Below are positions 1 to 10,254 of a stretch of 64,000 bases of DNA, piece after piece. Location of the stretch: assembly GCA_001544595.2 (NCBI GenBank), contig FCOH02000008.1, positions 182,920 through 246,919 on the forward strand, in the 5' to 3' direction. This DNA is from Caballeronia peredens. Its GTDB lineage: Bacteria; Pseudomonadota; Gammaproteobacteria; Burkholderiales; Burkholderiaceae. The stretch's first letter is position 1. Each line of letters opens with the position of its first letter. Made by a program: the position numbers and the translations under genes. The notes beneath the pieces were generated by a model. The model ran no database searches, was not told the DNA's origin, and saw nothing but the letters and a program-made list of their open reading frames with translations.

Positions 1-843
<843 letters not shown>

Positions 844-922
844 AGGTCGGGTGTACACGAAGCGGGCGCGAACGTAACGGTTCGCGCCTTCGTAATACGC
901 TCAACCAGGGAGTCGAGTCGAT

Positions 923-1348
923 ATGGCAACCATCAAAGTAGACGTCGTCAGCGCGGAAGAGCAGATCTTCTCGGGCCAGGCGAAGTTCGTCGCGCTGCCG
1001 GGCGAAGCGGGTGAACTCGGCATTCTGCCGGGCCACACGCCGCTCATCACGCGTATTCGTCCGGGCGCGGTGCGCATCGAGGCGGAAGACGGATCGGAAG
1101 AGTTCGTGTTCGTCGCGGGCGGGATTCTCGAAATCCAGCCGGGCGTCGTGACCGTGCTCGCCGACACCGCCATTCGTGGCGCCGATCTCGACGAAGCGAA
1201 GGCCGAACAGGCCAGGAAGCGCGCCGAGGAAGCGATGCAGAACAACACGTCGGAGCTCGAATACGCGACGGCGCAAGCCGAACTCGCGTACGCGACGGCG
1301 CAGCTCGCGGCAATCCAGCGTCTGCGCAAGGCACACGCGAAGCATTGA
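923..1348 (+). CDS. atpC: ATP synthase F1 subunit epsilon
   Basis: A 141-residue protein of normal length for the epsilon subunit, which couples the rotor to the catalytic head and can inhibit ATP hydrolysis. The N-terminal half is the beta-sandwich ([36 protein letters not shown]), and the C-terminal half is an Ala/Glu-rich helical hairpin ending [20 protein letters not shown] ribosome site stands about ten bases before the ATG. It is the last gene of the atp operon and is followed directly by an intrinsic terminator. Confidence 0.98.
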   Translation: MATIKVDVVSAEEQIFSGQAKFVALPGEAGELGILPGHTPLITRIRPGAVRIEAEDGSEEFVFVAGGILEIQPGVVTVLADTAIRGADLDEAKAEQARKRAEEAMQNNTSELEYATAQAELAYATAQLAAIQRLRKAHAKH

Positions 1349-1391
1349 GCGTGTCGCCGCTCGCTGGAGCGACGTTCAGCAGTGTGAAGAA

Positions 1392-1416
1392 AGCAGCCCT
1401 CGGGCTGCTTTTTTTT
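1392..1416 (+). terminator. Intrinsic terminator of the atp operon
   Basis: An 8-bp perfect stem (AGCAGCCC / GGGCTGCT) with a 2-base gap is followed by a run of T residues, 44 bases after the atpC stop. Geometry and place fit a Rho-independent terminator closing the atp operon. Confidence 0.9.
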
Positions 1417-1632
1417 ATGCTCCAAATCGGCAATCCGCGCAGGGCAAATCTGCATAACGGATGCGCGCAGCGTCGGCAGTATGAGCTAGTTTGTTGATTT
1501 TGATAGGTTTTCGCGAATCGCTTCAAACCGGCATTGCGGGGAAACACTCAATGCCCGCAAGCAGCTTCGCCATGCACAATGGCCTTCCAATTGGCCTTCG
1601 CAGCAGGCCATTCACTCTGGCGGACACCATCG

Positions 1633-3363
1633 ATGGCAACTGAACCGACGCAGGCCGGCGCGCAGATCGAACCGCGCGACGGCATTTCCTACGTTCGCGG
1701 CACGACCGATATTCCCTTGAGCGAAGCCACGGTTTCGCGCTTTCTTCTCGACACCGCTCGCCGCTTCGCCGATCGGCCGGCGGTGGTATTCCGCGAGCAG
1801 AACATCCGCTGGACCTGGCGCGAGTTCGCTCGCGAAGTCGACGCGCTCGCGAGCGGCCTGCTCGCGCTCGGCGTCCAGGCGGGAGATCGTGTGGGCATCT
1901 GGTCGCCGAATCGGGCCGAGTGGCTGCTCACGCAATTCGCCACGGCGCGCATGGGCGCGGTGCTCGTCAACATCAATCCGGCCTATCGGCTGGCCGAACT
2001 CGAGTACGCGCTGAACAAGGTCGGATGCAAGGCGATCATCGCGGCGGAACAGTTCAAGACGTCGAAGTATCTGGAGATGCTCCAGACACTGGCGCCCGAA
2101 CTCGCGGACGCCGAGCCGAACGCGCTGAACGCCGCGAAGCTACCGGAACTGCGCGCCGTGATCCGCATGGGCGAAGGCGCGACGCCCGGCATGCTCAATT
2201 TCGACGACGTCATGCGCACCGGGCGCGACCAGCTCGACGCCGCGAAGCTCGACGCGCTCGAAGCGCAACTCACGTCGCATGATCCGATCAACGTCCAGTT
2301 CACGAGCGGCACGACCGGCAATCCGAAGGGTGCGACGCTCACGCACCGGAATATCGTCAACAACGCGCGCTATATCGCGATGGCGATGCGGCTCACCGAG
2401 CAGGATTCGCTGTGCATTCCGGTGCCGCTGTACCACTGCTTCGGGATGGTGCTGGCGGTGCTCGCGTGCGTGTCCACCGGCTGCACGATGGTTTTCCCCG
2501 GCGAGGCGTTCGATCCCGGCGCGACGCTCGCCGCCGTCCACGAAGAAAAATGCACTGCGCTGCACGGCGTGCCGACGATGTTCATCGCCGAACTGGATCA
2601 CCCCGATTTCGCCAAATACGATTTCAGCCGGCTGCGCACCGGCATCATGGCGGGCTCGCCATGTCCGATCGAAACGATGAAGCGCGTCGTGTCGAAGATG
2701 CATCTGAGCGAGATCACGATTGCGTATGGCATGACGGAGACGAGTCCGGTCTCGTTTCAGAGCTCGACCACCGATCCACTGGACAAGCGCACGACCACCG
2801 TCGGGCGCATTCAGCCGCATCTGGAGGTGAAGATCGTCGATCCGCTCGGAAACATCGTGCCGGTCGGCGAGACGGGCGAACTCTGCACGCGCGGCTACTC
2901 GGTGATGAAGGGCTACTGGGGCGACGAGGCGAAGACACACGAGGCGATCATCGACGGATGGATGCACACCGGCGACCTCGCGACACTCGACGCGCAGGGC
3001 TACTGCAATATCGTCGGCCGGCTGAAGGACATGCTGATTCGCGGAGGTGAAAATATCTATCCGCGTGAGATCGAGGAATTTCTGTTCCGGCATCCGAAAG
3101 TGCAGTCGGTGCAGGTCTTCGGCGTGCCCGACGAAAAGTACGGCGAGGAAGTGTGCGCGTGGATCGTCGTGCGTCCGGGCGAGCAGGCGAGCGAAGAAGA
3201 GATTCGCGCGTTCTGCAACGGGCAGATCGCGCATTACAAGATTCCGCGCTATATCCGTTTCGTCGATGAATTGCCGACGACGGTCACCGGCAAGGCGCAG
3301 AAATTCGTCATGCGCGCGCGGATGATCGACGAACTGAAGCTCGCCGAGGCCAAGACAGCCTGA
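1633..3363 (+). CDS. Acyl-CoA synthetase (AMP-forming, ANL superfamily)
   Basis: A 576-residue adenylate-forming ligase that should activate a fatty or organic acid to its acyl-AMP and then its CoA thioester. Signatures are the P-loop-like [16 protein letters not shown], the adenylate motif [20 protein letters not shown], the hinge [22 protein letters not shown] and the C-terminal catalytic lysine in TVTGKAQKF. The chosen ATG gives the usual family length; the frame stays open 33 codons further upstream, but that extension is not like the family. The chain length of the substrate cannot be read from the sequence. It is a single gene between two terminators. Confidence 0.93.
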   Translation: MATEPTQAGAQIEPRDGISYVRGTTDIPLSEATVSRFLLDTARRFADRPAVVFREQNIRWTWREFAREVDALASGLLALGVQAGDRVGIWSPNRAEWLLTQFATARMGAVLVNINPAYRLAELEYALNKVGCKAIIAAEQFKTSKYLEMLQTLAPELADAEPNALNAAKLPELRAVIRMGEGATPGMLNFDDVMRTGRDQLDAAKLDALEAQLTSHDPINVQFTSGTTGNPKGATLTHRNIVNNARYIAMAMRLTEQDSLCIPVPLYHCFGMVLAVLACVSTGCTMVFPGEAFDPGATLAAVHEEKCTALHGVPTMFIAELDHPDFAKYDFSRLRTGIMAGSPCPIETMKRVVSKMHLSEITIAYGMTETSPVSFQSSTTDPLDKRTTTVGRIQPHLEVKIVDPLGNIVPVGETGELCTRGYSVMKGYWGDEAKTHEAIIDGWMHTGDLATLDAQGYCNIVGRLKDMLIRGGENIYPREIEEFLFRHPKVQSVQVFGVPDEKYGEEVCAWIVVRPGEQASEEEIRAFCNGQIAHYKIPRYIRFVDELPTTVTGKAQKFVMRARMIDELKLAEAKTA

Positions 3364-3389
3364 GTCGCCCGGGTTCTTTGAGACGCACT

Positions 3390-3429
3390 AAAGACAGAAA
3401 GGAGCGCCGCGGCGCTCCTTTCTGTCTTT
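3390..3429 (+). terminator. Bidirectional intrinsic terminator
   Basis: A perfect 19-bp inverted repeat with a 2-base gap (AAAGACAGAAAGGAGCGCC and its complement). The A-rich outer left arm and T-rich outer right arm suit termination in either direction. It lies 26 bases after the acyl-CoA synthetase stop. Confidence 0.8.
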
Positions 3430-3482
3430 CCATGAAACGTTCGGGCGTCAAACTGTCAAACGGCGCAAACGTTTAAACGGAC

Positions 3483-3512
3483 GAAAAAAAAGCGGGCCTG
3501 GAGCCCGCTAAA
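3483..3512 (-). terminator. Terminator-like hairpin, minus strand
   Basis: AGCGGGC / GCCCGCT forms a 7-bp stem with a short loop, and on the minus strand it is followed by eight T residues. It would end a transcript coming leftwards from 3522-3785, the only hint that this minus frame might be transcribed. Confidence 0.55.
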
Positions 3513-3605
3513 AACCACACGCTACGGGGTTAGCGCGAGGAGACCAAACGTGGGATGTTTTCGAATGACTGACACTCGAAGAACGATCCCAACAAGGATG
3601 CCCCA

Positions 3606-3860
3606 ATGAGAGCTTCGACTCAAAGCCGACCACTCGAAACACGCCGCTTTTTCACAGCGCGCCCGAATACATCCGTGTTGAAACCGTTTGAACAGATTGT
3701 GGGCGAATTGATTCCGGGTCGCCGTAACAAAGTGTTTCAGGTTGTAACCCCTGTCACGCAAGGCTTCCGGGAAATTTCCTCGCACGAAAACGTTGAAACT
3801 CGCGAATATATTTGTCTGTTATTCGGATCGCTCATTCGATCGGTTCAGCCGGGCCGATAA
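3606..3860 (+). CDS. Hypothetical small protein (doubtful)
   Basis: An 84-codon frame starting ATG with AAGGA about eight bases upstream. The product is basic and has no signal peptide, membrane segment or domain that I recognise. It overlaps an equally long frame on the other strand, so at most one is likely to be real. It is listed because it has a ribosome site and because the stretch is otherwise unexplained. A search for conserved homologues in other Burkholderiaceae would settle it. Confidence 0.2.
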   Translation: MRASTQSRPLETRRFFTARPNTSVLKPFEQIVGELIPGRRNKVFQVVTPVTQGFREISSHENVETREYICLLFGSLIRSVQPGR

Positions 3861-3988
3861 AATCCGATTTTCGGACTAATGCGATTATTCTAATATTCCG
3901 GGAAAATAGAACGGTTGGACGTATGAAAACGATGCGCAGCGCCGTCCAAACCCAATTTTCCTCCCACAAAAAGTTTCCGGAGACACGC

Positions 3989-4930
3989 ATGACCATCGAC
4001 GCAGCCTTGCTTCGCTACTACCGCCGCGTCGCCGAGGCTTTCCCGGCTGCCGCGCCGGATGCCGACACACAGACGATTCGAGGCCGCTTCAGCGATGTCG
4101 CAAAAGCCTACGCTCAGGACCGCGGTGACGCCGTAAGCGCTGAGGACATCGAGATTCCGCTCGACGGCCGCACGCTTGCCGCGCGCATCTACAAGCCGAA
4201 CGCAGCGCGCGCGCCCTTGCCGCTGATCGTCTACTTTCACGGCGGCGGCTGGGTCGTCGGCGATCTGGATACGCACGACGGCCTTGTCGAGCGGCTCTCG
4301 CAGGATTCTCAATGCGCCGTCGCAAGCGTCGATTATCGGCTCGCACCCGAGCATCCGTTTCCCGAACCCTGCGACGACGCGCTCGACGCCCTCATCTGGC
4401 TCGCGGAACATCGCTCGCGGCTCGGTTTCGCGACGGACCGGCTCGCCGTGGGCGGCGACAGCGCTGGCGCACATTTGGCCGTCGTTGCGGCGCGGGGCGC
4501 GAACGAGCGAGTTGCCGGGCTCGTCGGCTTGCAACTGCTGCTGTACCCGGTGATGCGGCGCCAGTTCGAAAGCCCGAGCTGCATCGCGAACGCAAACGGC
4601 CCGGGCCTCACGAACGAGGAGATGAAGTGGTACTGGACTCAGTTCTTTTCGGGCCAGACACCGCGCGACCACGACGTGCGCGCGTTTCCGCTGTCGGAGC
4701 CGTTCGAGCGCACGCCGGCGCGGGCGCTCGTGGTCGCGGCCGCCTACGATCCGCTCTACGACGACGCCTTCGAACTCCAGCGCTTTCTGGAAGCCAACGG
4801 CGGCCGCGTCGACATGATCGACGCCCACGACATGACGCACGGCTTCGCGCGTCTGCATTCGCAATCGGAAGCGGCGCGCGGGTGGCTGCGCAAAATCGGC
4901 GAGCGCACGGGCGAACTCTTGCGCGCCTAG
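3989..4930 (+). CDS. Alpha/beta hydrolase, HSL-type esterase/lipase
   Basis: A 313-residue serine hydrolase of the hormone-sensitive-lipase family (bacterial family IV), expected to cleave short-chain esters in the cytoplasm. It shows the oxyanion motif HGGGW (preceded by LIVYF), the YRLAPEHPFP segment, the nucleophile motif GDSAGA, and a C-terminal acid/histidine region with AAYDPLYDD and MTHGF. The ATG is chosen because CGGAG lies seven bases upstream and the family starts here; the open frame continues 59 codons upstream without resemblance. The natural substrate is unknown. The PheC-like gene converges on it from the right. Confidence 0.9.
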   Translation: MTIDAALLRYYRRVAEAFPAAAPDADTQTIRGRFSDVAKAYAQDRGDAVSAEDIEIPLDGRTLAARIYKPNAARAPLPLIVYFHGGGWVVGDLDTHDGLVERLSQDSQCAVASVDYRLAPEHPFPEPCDDALDALIWLAEHRSRLGFATDRLAVGGDSAGAHLAVVAARGANERVAGLVGLQLLLYPVMRRQFESPSCIANANGPGLTNEEMKWYWTQFFSGQTPRDHDVRAFPLSEPFERTPARALVVAAAYDPLYDDAFELQRFLEANGGRVDMIDAHDMTHGFARLHSQSEAARGWLRKIGERTGELLRA

Positions 4931-4950
4931 CGTGAGATGCGCTGCCGCGC

Positions 4951-5787
4951 TCATTTCAGCCACTTGTCGTACACGGCCTGGAACTCGCCCGATGCGCGGG
5001 AGAGATGCAGCCACTGATCGACATATTGCTGGAACGGGACATCGCCGCGCGGCAGCAGATACGCTTTCTCGCCGAACTGGAACGGTTTGTCGGGATGCAC
5101 CGAGCACAAGCCCGGATTGAGCTTTTGCTGCAGCAGCGTTTCCGAGGCGTCGGTGACCATGACGTCCGCCTTGCCTTCGAGGATCTGCTTGAAGATCGTC
5201 ACGTTGTCCGGATACTCGATCAACTGCGCGTGCGGAAAGAACTGCTTCGCGAAGCGTTCGTTCGTGCCGCCGGGGTTGACGATGGTGCGCACGTTCGCCT
5301 GATCGATCTGCGCGACGGTCTGGTACTTGTCCACGTCGTCGCAGCGGACGATCGGCGTTTTCCCGTCTTCCATGTACGCCGCCGTGAAGAACGCGCGCTT
5401 CTGCCGTTCGAGCGTGGTCGACACGCCGCCCACAGCGATGTCGCACTTGGCGACGAAGTCGTTCATGAGGTTCGACCACGAGGTTTTCACGTACTCTGCC
5501 CGCGCGCCGAGCGACTTCGCGAGACTTTCCGCGAGATCGATGTCGATGCCCTCGAACTGTCCGTCCGGACGCAGAAACGAGTACGGCTTGTAGTCACCCG
5601 TGGTGCAAACGCGCAGCGCGTGGCGGGCAAGAACTTCGTCGAGCCGCGAAGCCGCCGCGGCGGGCGCGGGCGCGGCTGCGGGCTGCTTGCCCGAGACGGT
5701 GCCGGCCTGAATCGTTTGAGACTGTGCGGAGCCCGCCAGCGCAAAAAACATGGCGCAGGCGGCGAGACTGACGGACGTGCGTTTCAT
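4951..5787 (-). CDS. Periplasmic cyclohexadienyl dehydratase (PheC-like) / solute-binding fold
   Basis: A 278-residue protein with a signal peptide (MKRTSVSLAACAMFFALAGS), an Ala/Pro linker, then a type-II periplasmic binding fold. The segments TTGDYKPYSF, KTSWSNLMNDF, VGGVSTTLERQ, IVNPGGTNERFA, YPDNVTIFKQI and YVDQWLHL closely resemble periplasmic cyclohexadienyl/arogenate dehydratase (PheC), which makes phenylalanine precursors outside the cytoplasm. A plain amino-acid ABC binding protein is the alternative, but no permease genes are adjacent. The ATG is preceded by AGGAG. It is divergent from hemE. Confidence 0.8.
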   Translation of the reverse strand: MKRTSVSLAACAMFFALAGSAQSQTIQAGTVSGKQPAAAPAPAAAASRLDEVLARHALRVCTTGDYKPYSFLRPDGQFEGIDIDLAESLAKSLGARAEYVKTSWSNLMNDFVAKCDIAVGGVSTTLERQKRAFFTAAYMEDGKTPIVRCDDVDKYQTVAQIDQANVRTIVNPGGTNERFAKQFFPHAQLIEYPDNVTIFKQILEGKADVMVTDASETLLQQKLNPGLCSVHPDKPFQFGEKAYLLPRGDVPFQQYVDQWLHLSRASGEFQAVYDKWLK

Positions 5788-5936
5788 CGATTCTCCTGGT
5801 TCTAGTTGTGTACGCCCGTCGATCATAGCGAGGCGCCGGAGGTCTGAACATTCGGCCAAACGGCATAGTCCGCGGCACATGACACGCCCGGAATGGCCGG
5901 ACTCAGCCGGTTAAAACGCGTGGCCGGTCCGGTAGA

Positions 5937-7055
5937 ATGAGTGATTCTTCGCCTTCGGCATCGAGCGACGTGGCACACACACTTCTGAACGACACTTTCC
6001 TGCGCGCGCTCCTGCGCCAGCCGACCGACTACACGCCGATCTGGCTGATGCGTCAGGCCGGCCGCTATCTGCCGGAGTACAACGCGACGCGCGCGCGCGC
6101 GGGCAGCTTTCTCGGCCTCGCGAAAAATCCCGATTACGCGACGGAAGTGACGCTTCAGCCGCTCGAACGCTTTCCGCTCGACGCCGCGATCCTTTTCTCC
6201 GACATCCTCACCGTGCCCGACGCCATGGGCCTCGGCCTGAATTTCGTGCAGGGCGAGGGTCCGCGCTTCGAGCGCACCGTGCGCACGGAAGACGATGTGA
6301 AGCGTCTCGCCGTGCCGGACATCGACGCGACGCTGCGTTACGTCACCGACGCCGTGCGCCAGATCCGCGGTGCGCTCACCGACGCGCAAGGCCGTCAGAA
6401 AGTGCCGCTGATCGGTTTTTCGGGCAGCCCGTGGACGCTCGCGTGTTACATGGTCGAGGGCGGCGGCTCGGACGATCATCGCACGGTCAAGTCGATGGCT
6501 TATGCGCGGCCGGACCTGATGCATCGCATTCTCGACATCAACGCGCAAGCCGTGACCGCGTACCTGAACGCGCAGATCGAAGCGGGCGCGCAGGCGGTGA
6601 TGATCTTCGACACCTGGGGCGGCGCCTTGGCCGACGGCGCGTATCAGCGCTTCTCGCTCGACTACATCGCGAAGGTGGTCGCGGGCCTGAAGCGCGAGCA
6701 CGACGGCGTTCGCGTGCCGGTCATCACGTTCACGAAGGGCGGCGGACTGTGGCTGGAAGAGATCGCGGCCACCGGCGTCGATGCAGTCGGTCTCGACTGG
6801 ACCGTGAATCTCGGCGTCGCGCGCGAGAAAGTCGGGTCGCGCGTGGCGCTGCAGGGAAACATCGATCCGAGCGTGCTGTTCGCGCCGCCCGCCGCGATCC
6901 GCACCGAAGCGCGCGCCGTCCTGGACAGCTTCGGGAATCATCCGGGCCACGTGTTCAATCTGGGGCATGGCATCTCGCAGTTCACGCCGCCGGAACACGT
7001 CGCCGAACTGGTGGACGAAGTCCATCGCCACAGCCGGGCACTGCGCGCGGGTTGA
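5937..7055 (+). CDS. hemE: Uroporphyrinogen decarboxylase
   Basis: HemE decarboxylates the four acetate side chains of uroporphyrinogen III to give coproporphyrinogen III in cytoplasmic haem synthesis. The 372-residue frame has the signatures [57 protein letters not shown] and FNLGHGI, covering the whole enzyme. A GTG at 5970 would give the [14 protein letters not shown] start I remember from relatives; the ATG gives eleven extra residues and has no strong ribosome site, so the GTG is a serious alternative. It stands alone, with a long gap before priA. Confidence 0.96.
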   Translation: MSDSSPSASSDVAHTLLNDTFLRALLRQPTDYTPIWLMRQAGRYLPEYNATRARAGSFLGLAKNPDYATEVTLQPLERFPLDAAILFSDILTVPDAMGLGLNFVQGEGPRFERTVRTEDDVKRLAVPDIDATLRYVTDAVRQIRGALTDAQGRQKVPLIGFSGSPWTLACYMVEGGGSDDHRTVKSMAYARPDLMHRILDINAQAVTAYLNAQIEAGAQAVMIFDTWGGALADGAYQRFSLDYIAKVVAGLKREHDGVRVPVITFTKGGGLWLEEIAATGVDAVGLDWTVNLGVAREKVGSRVALQGNIDPSVLFAPPAAIRTEARAVLDSFGNHPGHVFNLGHGISQFTPPEHVAELVDEVHRHSRALRAG

Positions 7056-7515
7056 ACGGCGCGCCGGCCGCCGGGCGCCGTGTCATGTTGCGGTGCACGA
7101 TCGATGCACCGGACTGGGCTGTCAGGGGCTGGAGCATTTCGTCGGGATCGCCCGCCTCGCGCGGTCCCCGGCGATGTCAAGACTGAACTTATGCACATTT
7201 CGTTCGCTGCGGCGCGCCATCAGACGTATGACCCGCAGCATCCAATAAGATGTCTCTATGTGTCGCATAAGCTGATGATTTTTAACGAACTTCGAGAGCT
7301 TTGCCCGAAATGTGGGCTAGCGCACATAAGGGATTCCTGAGGTTGTTCGCGGCGATGCCGGCAGCACTTCTCAACAAAGTTATCCACAGGCCTGTGGAAA
7401 GCATCGGAAATCTAAAAATAATCTGCGGTTTAGCGGCGATTCTGATGTTTCACTTTAACTTCGTCCGGCTGAAGCCCAATCCTGGTTCGACGCACCGCGC
7501 ACGGGGCCTTGCACA
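7056..7515. other. hemE-priA intergenic region with two DnaA-box-like nonamers
   Basis: 460 bases without a convincing gene. It contains TTATGCACA at 7189-7197 and TTATCCACA at 7380-7388, both fitting the DnaA-box form TTATNCACA. The second overlaps a perfect 16-bp palindrome (TCCACAGGCCTGTGGA, 7383-7398). Short frames in both directions have no protein-like features. The last 100 bases are AT-richer and probably contain the priA promoter. Confidence 0.5.
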
Positions 7516-9756
7516 ATGACGGAGCTTTTCGTGCGAGTCGCCGTCGATCAGCCGATGCCCGTGCAGTTCGACTACCGCTACGCGCTCGCCGAGCCGCCCC
7601 TTGTCGGTGCGCTGGTGCTGGTTCCGTTCGGCCGGCGCGAAGTGGTCGGCCTGATCTGCGACATCGTCGCGACGAGCGATGTCCCCGCCGGCAAGCTGCG
7701 CCACGTCAGCGCAATCTGCTCGGCCTGCGCGCCTCTGTCCGAAGCGTGGATCGCGCTGGCCGGTTTCGCGGCCGACTACTATCAGCGCGGTCTGGGCGAA
7801 GTCGCTTTGCCGGCGCTGCCGCAGGCTTTGCGTGACGCGTCGCGCTGGAATCGCCTGTTCGCGGTCGAGGAGCGCTTCCGGCTGCGGCCCGAGGGACGCG
7901 CGCAGTTTCCCGATGCGTTGCCCGCGCGCGCGAGCGCACTGCGCCGCCTGGCCGAAGCGCTTGGCGAGCAGCCGTCGCTCGGTTTGTCCGACGCCCGCGC
8001 GCTGCATCCCAAGGCGAGCGCGACCTTCGACGACTGGCTGGCGCGCGGCTGGATCGAGCGTGCGGACGCGGATGCCGGCGAAGCGGCGACGCCCGCCGAT
8101 CCGGTCGCGAACGTTCCGCTTCCCGTGCTCACCGACGAACAGCGCGAGGCCGTCGATGCAATCTCGCGCGCGCAAGGCTTCGCGCCCTTTCTGCTACACG
8201 GCGTGACCGGCAGCGGCAAGACCGAGGTGTATCTGCACGCGCTGGCCGGGCTGCTCGGTGCGCAACCCGAGGCGCAGGCGCTGGTTCTCGTGCCTGAAAT
8301 CAATCTGACGCCGCAGTTCGAAGCGGTCTTCCGCGCGCGTTTCGCGTCGCTTGCCGATGGCGCCATCGTCACGATGCACAGCGGCCTTGCCGAAGGCGAA
8401 CGCGCGCGCAACTGGCTCGCGGCGCATACGGGCGTCGCGCGCATCGTGCTCGGCACGCGACTCGCGATTCTCGCGTCGATGCCGAAGCTCGCGATGATCG
8501 TCGTCGATGAGGAGCACGATCCCGCTTACAAGCAGCAGGAAGGCCTGCGCTATTCGGCGCGCGATCTCGCGATCTATCGCGCGAAACAGCTCGACATTCC
8601 GGTGGTGCTCGGGTCGGCGACGCCGTCGCTCGAAACCTGGTGGCAGGCCGAGCAGGGCCGTTACACGCGGCTGACGCTCACGCGCCGCGCCGTCGCGGAG
8701 GCGGCGCTGCCGAGCGTGCGACTCGTCGATCTGGAAGAGGAAAGGCAGCGCGGCCGCGCATCCGTCGACGGACTGGCGGGGCCGCTGATCGCCGCGTTGA
8801 AGGCGCGCGTCGAGCGCGGCGAGCAGAGTCTCGTATTCCTGAACCGGCGCGGCTATGCGCCGATCCTTTCCTGCGACGCGTGCGGCTGGGTCGCGGGTTG
8901 TCCGCGTTGCAGCGCCTACGCGGTTCTGCACAAGCCGGAGCGCGCGCTGCGCTGCCATCACTGCGGATGGGAGTCGCGCATTCCGAAGTCGTGCCCCGAC
9001 TGCGGCAACATCGATATCGCGCCGATGGGACGCGGCACGCAGCGCGTCGAGGAAACGCTCGCGAGCGTGGTGCCGGGCGCGCGCGTGCTGCGCATCGATG
9101 CCGACAGCACGCGCCGCAAAGGCAGCGCGCAGGCGCTTTTCTCCGATGTCCACGCGGGCGAAGTCGATATTCTCGTCGGCACGCAGATGATCGCGAAGGG
9201 CCACGACTTCCGGCGCGTGACGCTCGTGGGCGTGCTCAACGCCGACACCGCGCTGTTCTCCCACGACTTTCGCGCGAGCGAACGCCTTTTCGCGCAATTG
9301 ACGCAGGTGAGCGGCCGCGCCGGGCGCGCGGGTCTGCCCGGTGAAGTGCTGATCCAGACTCGCTACCCGCGTCACGCGCTGTATCAGGCGCTGGCGCGGC
9401 AAGATTACGTGGGCTTCGCCAACTCGACGCTCGCGGAACGGCGCGACGCGCGTCTTCCGCCCTTCGTCTATCAGGCGATGCTGCGCGCCGAAGGCCGCAC
9501 GCTGGAAGCGGCGCTGGCGTTTCTGGAGGAAGCGGCGGCGGCGTTCGCGCCTCTGCCCGGCGCGGACCGCGTGACGGTCTACGACGCGGTGCCGCTCACC
9601 ATCGTGAAAGTGTTCAACGTGCATCGGGCGCAACTGCTGCTCGAAAGCGCGTCGCGGGCGGCGCTCCAGGCGTCGCTGCGCGCGTGGCAACCGGTGTTGC
9701 GCTCGCTCAAGGGCGTGTTGCGCTGGAACGTCGAAGTCGATCCGCTGGACGTGTGA
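7516..9756 (+). CDS. priA: Primosomal replication protein N' (PriA helicase)
   Basis: A 746-residue 3'-5' superfamily 2 helicase that restarts stalled replication forks and loads DnaB. An N-terminal DNA-binding domain (FDYRYAL...VLVPFGRREVVGLI) precedes the helicase domain with Walker A GVTGSGKTEVYLHAL, the DEEHD box and GSATPSLETWWQ. The zinc module has paired cysteines (CDACGW, CPRC, CHHCGW, CPDCG), and the helicase C-terminal motifs VGTQMIAKGHDF and QVSGRAGRAG follow. Length and domain order are normal. It probably has its own promoter in the preceding gap. Confidence 0.98.
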   Translation: MTELFVRVAVDQPMPVQFDYRYALAEPPLVGALVLVPFGRREVVGLICDIVATSDVPAGKLRHVSAICSACAPLSEAWIALAGFAADYYQRGLGEVALPALPQALRDASRWNRLFAVEERFRLRPEGRAQFPDALPARASALRRLAEALGEQPSLGLSDARALHPKASATFDDWLARGWIERADADAGEAATPADPVANVPLPVLTDEQREAVDAISRAQGFAPFLLHGVTGSGKTEVYLHALAGLLGAQPEAQALVLVPEINLTPQFEAVFRARFASLADGAIVTMHSGLAEGERARNWLAAHTGVARIVLGTRLAILASMPKLAMIVVDEEHDPAYKQQEGLRYSARDLAIYRAKQLDIPVVLGSATPSLETWWQAEQGRYTRLTLTRRAVAEAALPSVRLVDLEEERQRGRASVDGLAGPLIAALKARVERGEQSLVFLNRRGYAPILSCDACGWVAGCPRCSAYAVLHKPERALRCHHCGWESRIPKSCPDCGNIDIAPMGRGTQRVEETLASVVPGARVLRIDADSTRRKGSAQALFSDVHAGEVDILVGTQMIAKGHDFRRVTLVGVLNADTALFSHDFRASERLFAQLTQVSGRAGRAGLPGEVLIQTRYPRHALYQALARQDYVGFANSTLAERRDARLPPFVYQAMLRAEGRTLEAALAFLEEAAAAFAPLPGADRVTVYDAVPLTIVKVFNVHRAQLLLESASRAALQASLRAWQPVLRSLKGVLRWNVEVDPLDV

Positions 9757-9807
9757 TCGCAACGTTGGCCGGCCGCGCCGCGTGACGCCGCCGGCACGTC
9801 GCGCCGG

Positions 9808-9963
9808 TCAGAGCTTCGCGCGTGACATGTCCGCCCGCGAGTGACCGCCCTGGTCGGGCGCATCGTCGGATCGCTGCACGTGCGGCGAGGCGCCACGCAC
9901 GAACAAGACGACGCAGATTGCGAACATCATCCAAACGCTCGTTACCACCATCCAAGTGCTCAT
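9808..9963 (-). CDS. Small single-span membrane protein (hypothetical)
   Basis: A 51-residue frame whose first half is one hydrophobic segment (STWMVVTSVWMMFAICVVLF) followed by a hydrophilic Asp/Ser/His-rich tail. The ATG is preceded about ten bases upstream by GGGGAG. A start ten codons further up is possible but less attractive. The protein has the look of a small inner-membrane protein. No function can be assigned. It is divergent from putA, whose candidate operator lies 180 bases away. Confidence 0.5.
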   Translation of the reverse strand: MSTWMVVTSVWMMFAICVVLFVRGASPHVQRSDDAPDQGGHSRADMSRAKL

Positions 9964-10146
9964 GCTCTGACTCTCCCCGAGATCGCGGTTCATCGACCGC
10001 GCATTGCGTTTATATCGGCGGCGCCCGGGGGATTACTTAGGGGTTGTCCCAAAATAATTCGGATTAGGGAAACTACTAGGCAAAAAGCGCCGGCCACCGT
10101 CCGGCGGCGCACCGCGCAAAGCCTTGCAGGATAAGGGTTTCAATAT

Positions 10147-10178
10147 GGTGCAACCCTAGCGAAATTCTCGGTTGCACC
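10147..10178. promoter_or_regulatory. Candidate PutA operator upstream of putA
   Basis: A 9-bp perfect inverted repeat, GGTGCAACC ... GGTTGCACC, with 14 bases between the arms. Each arm contains the hexamer GTTGCA, which is the reported recognition motif of the ribbon-helix-helix domain of E. coli PutA. The two hexamers are 22 bases apart, about two helical turns, and the site ends 76 bases before the putA start. Autoregulation by PutA is inferred. Confidence 0.7.
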
Positions 10179-10254
10179 TTTTATTACAGCGGAGTACGAT
10201 GCGCCAACTTTTAGGTCTACGGCCGGGTGGTCAGGACCGGCAAACGAAGGATAT

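Larger units (their letters stand above)
3431..3988. other. Intergenic region with no secure gene
   Basis: About 560 bases between the acyl-CoA synthetase and the esterase. The base composition looks less GC-rich than the neighbours. It holds a second terminator-like hairpin and two overlapping opposite frames: 84 codons on the plus strand (ATG at 3606, AAGGA nearby) and 87 codons on the minus strand (3522-3785). Neither looks like a known protein. A GCCGATAA octamer at 3853 matches a sigma-28 -10 box but has no -35 partner. The region ends with the GGAG ribosome site of the esterase. Confidence 0.5.

Noticed and set aside
3853..3860. GCCGATAA as a sigma-28 promoter for the esterase
   Set aside because: No -35 box is found at the right distance (the position reads ATTCGATC), and the esterase has no link to motility.
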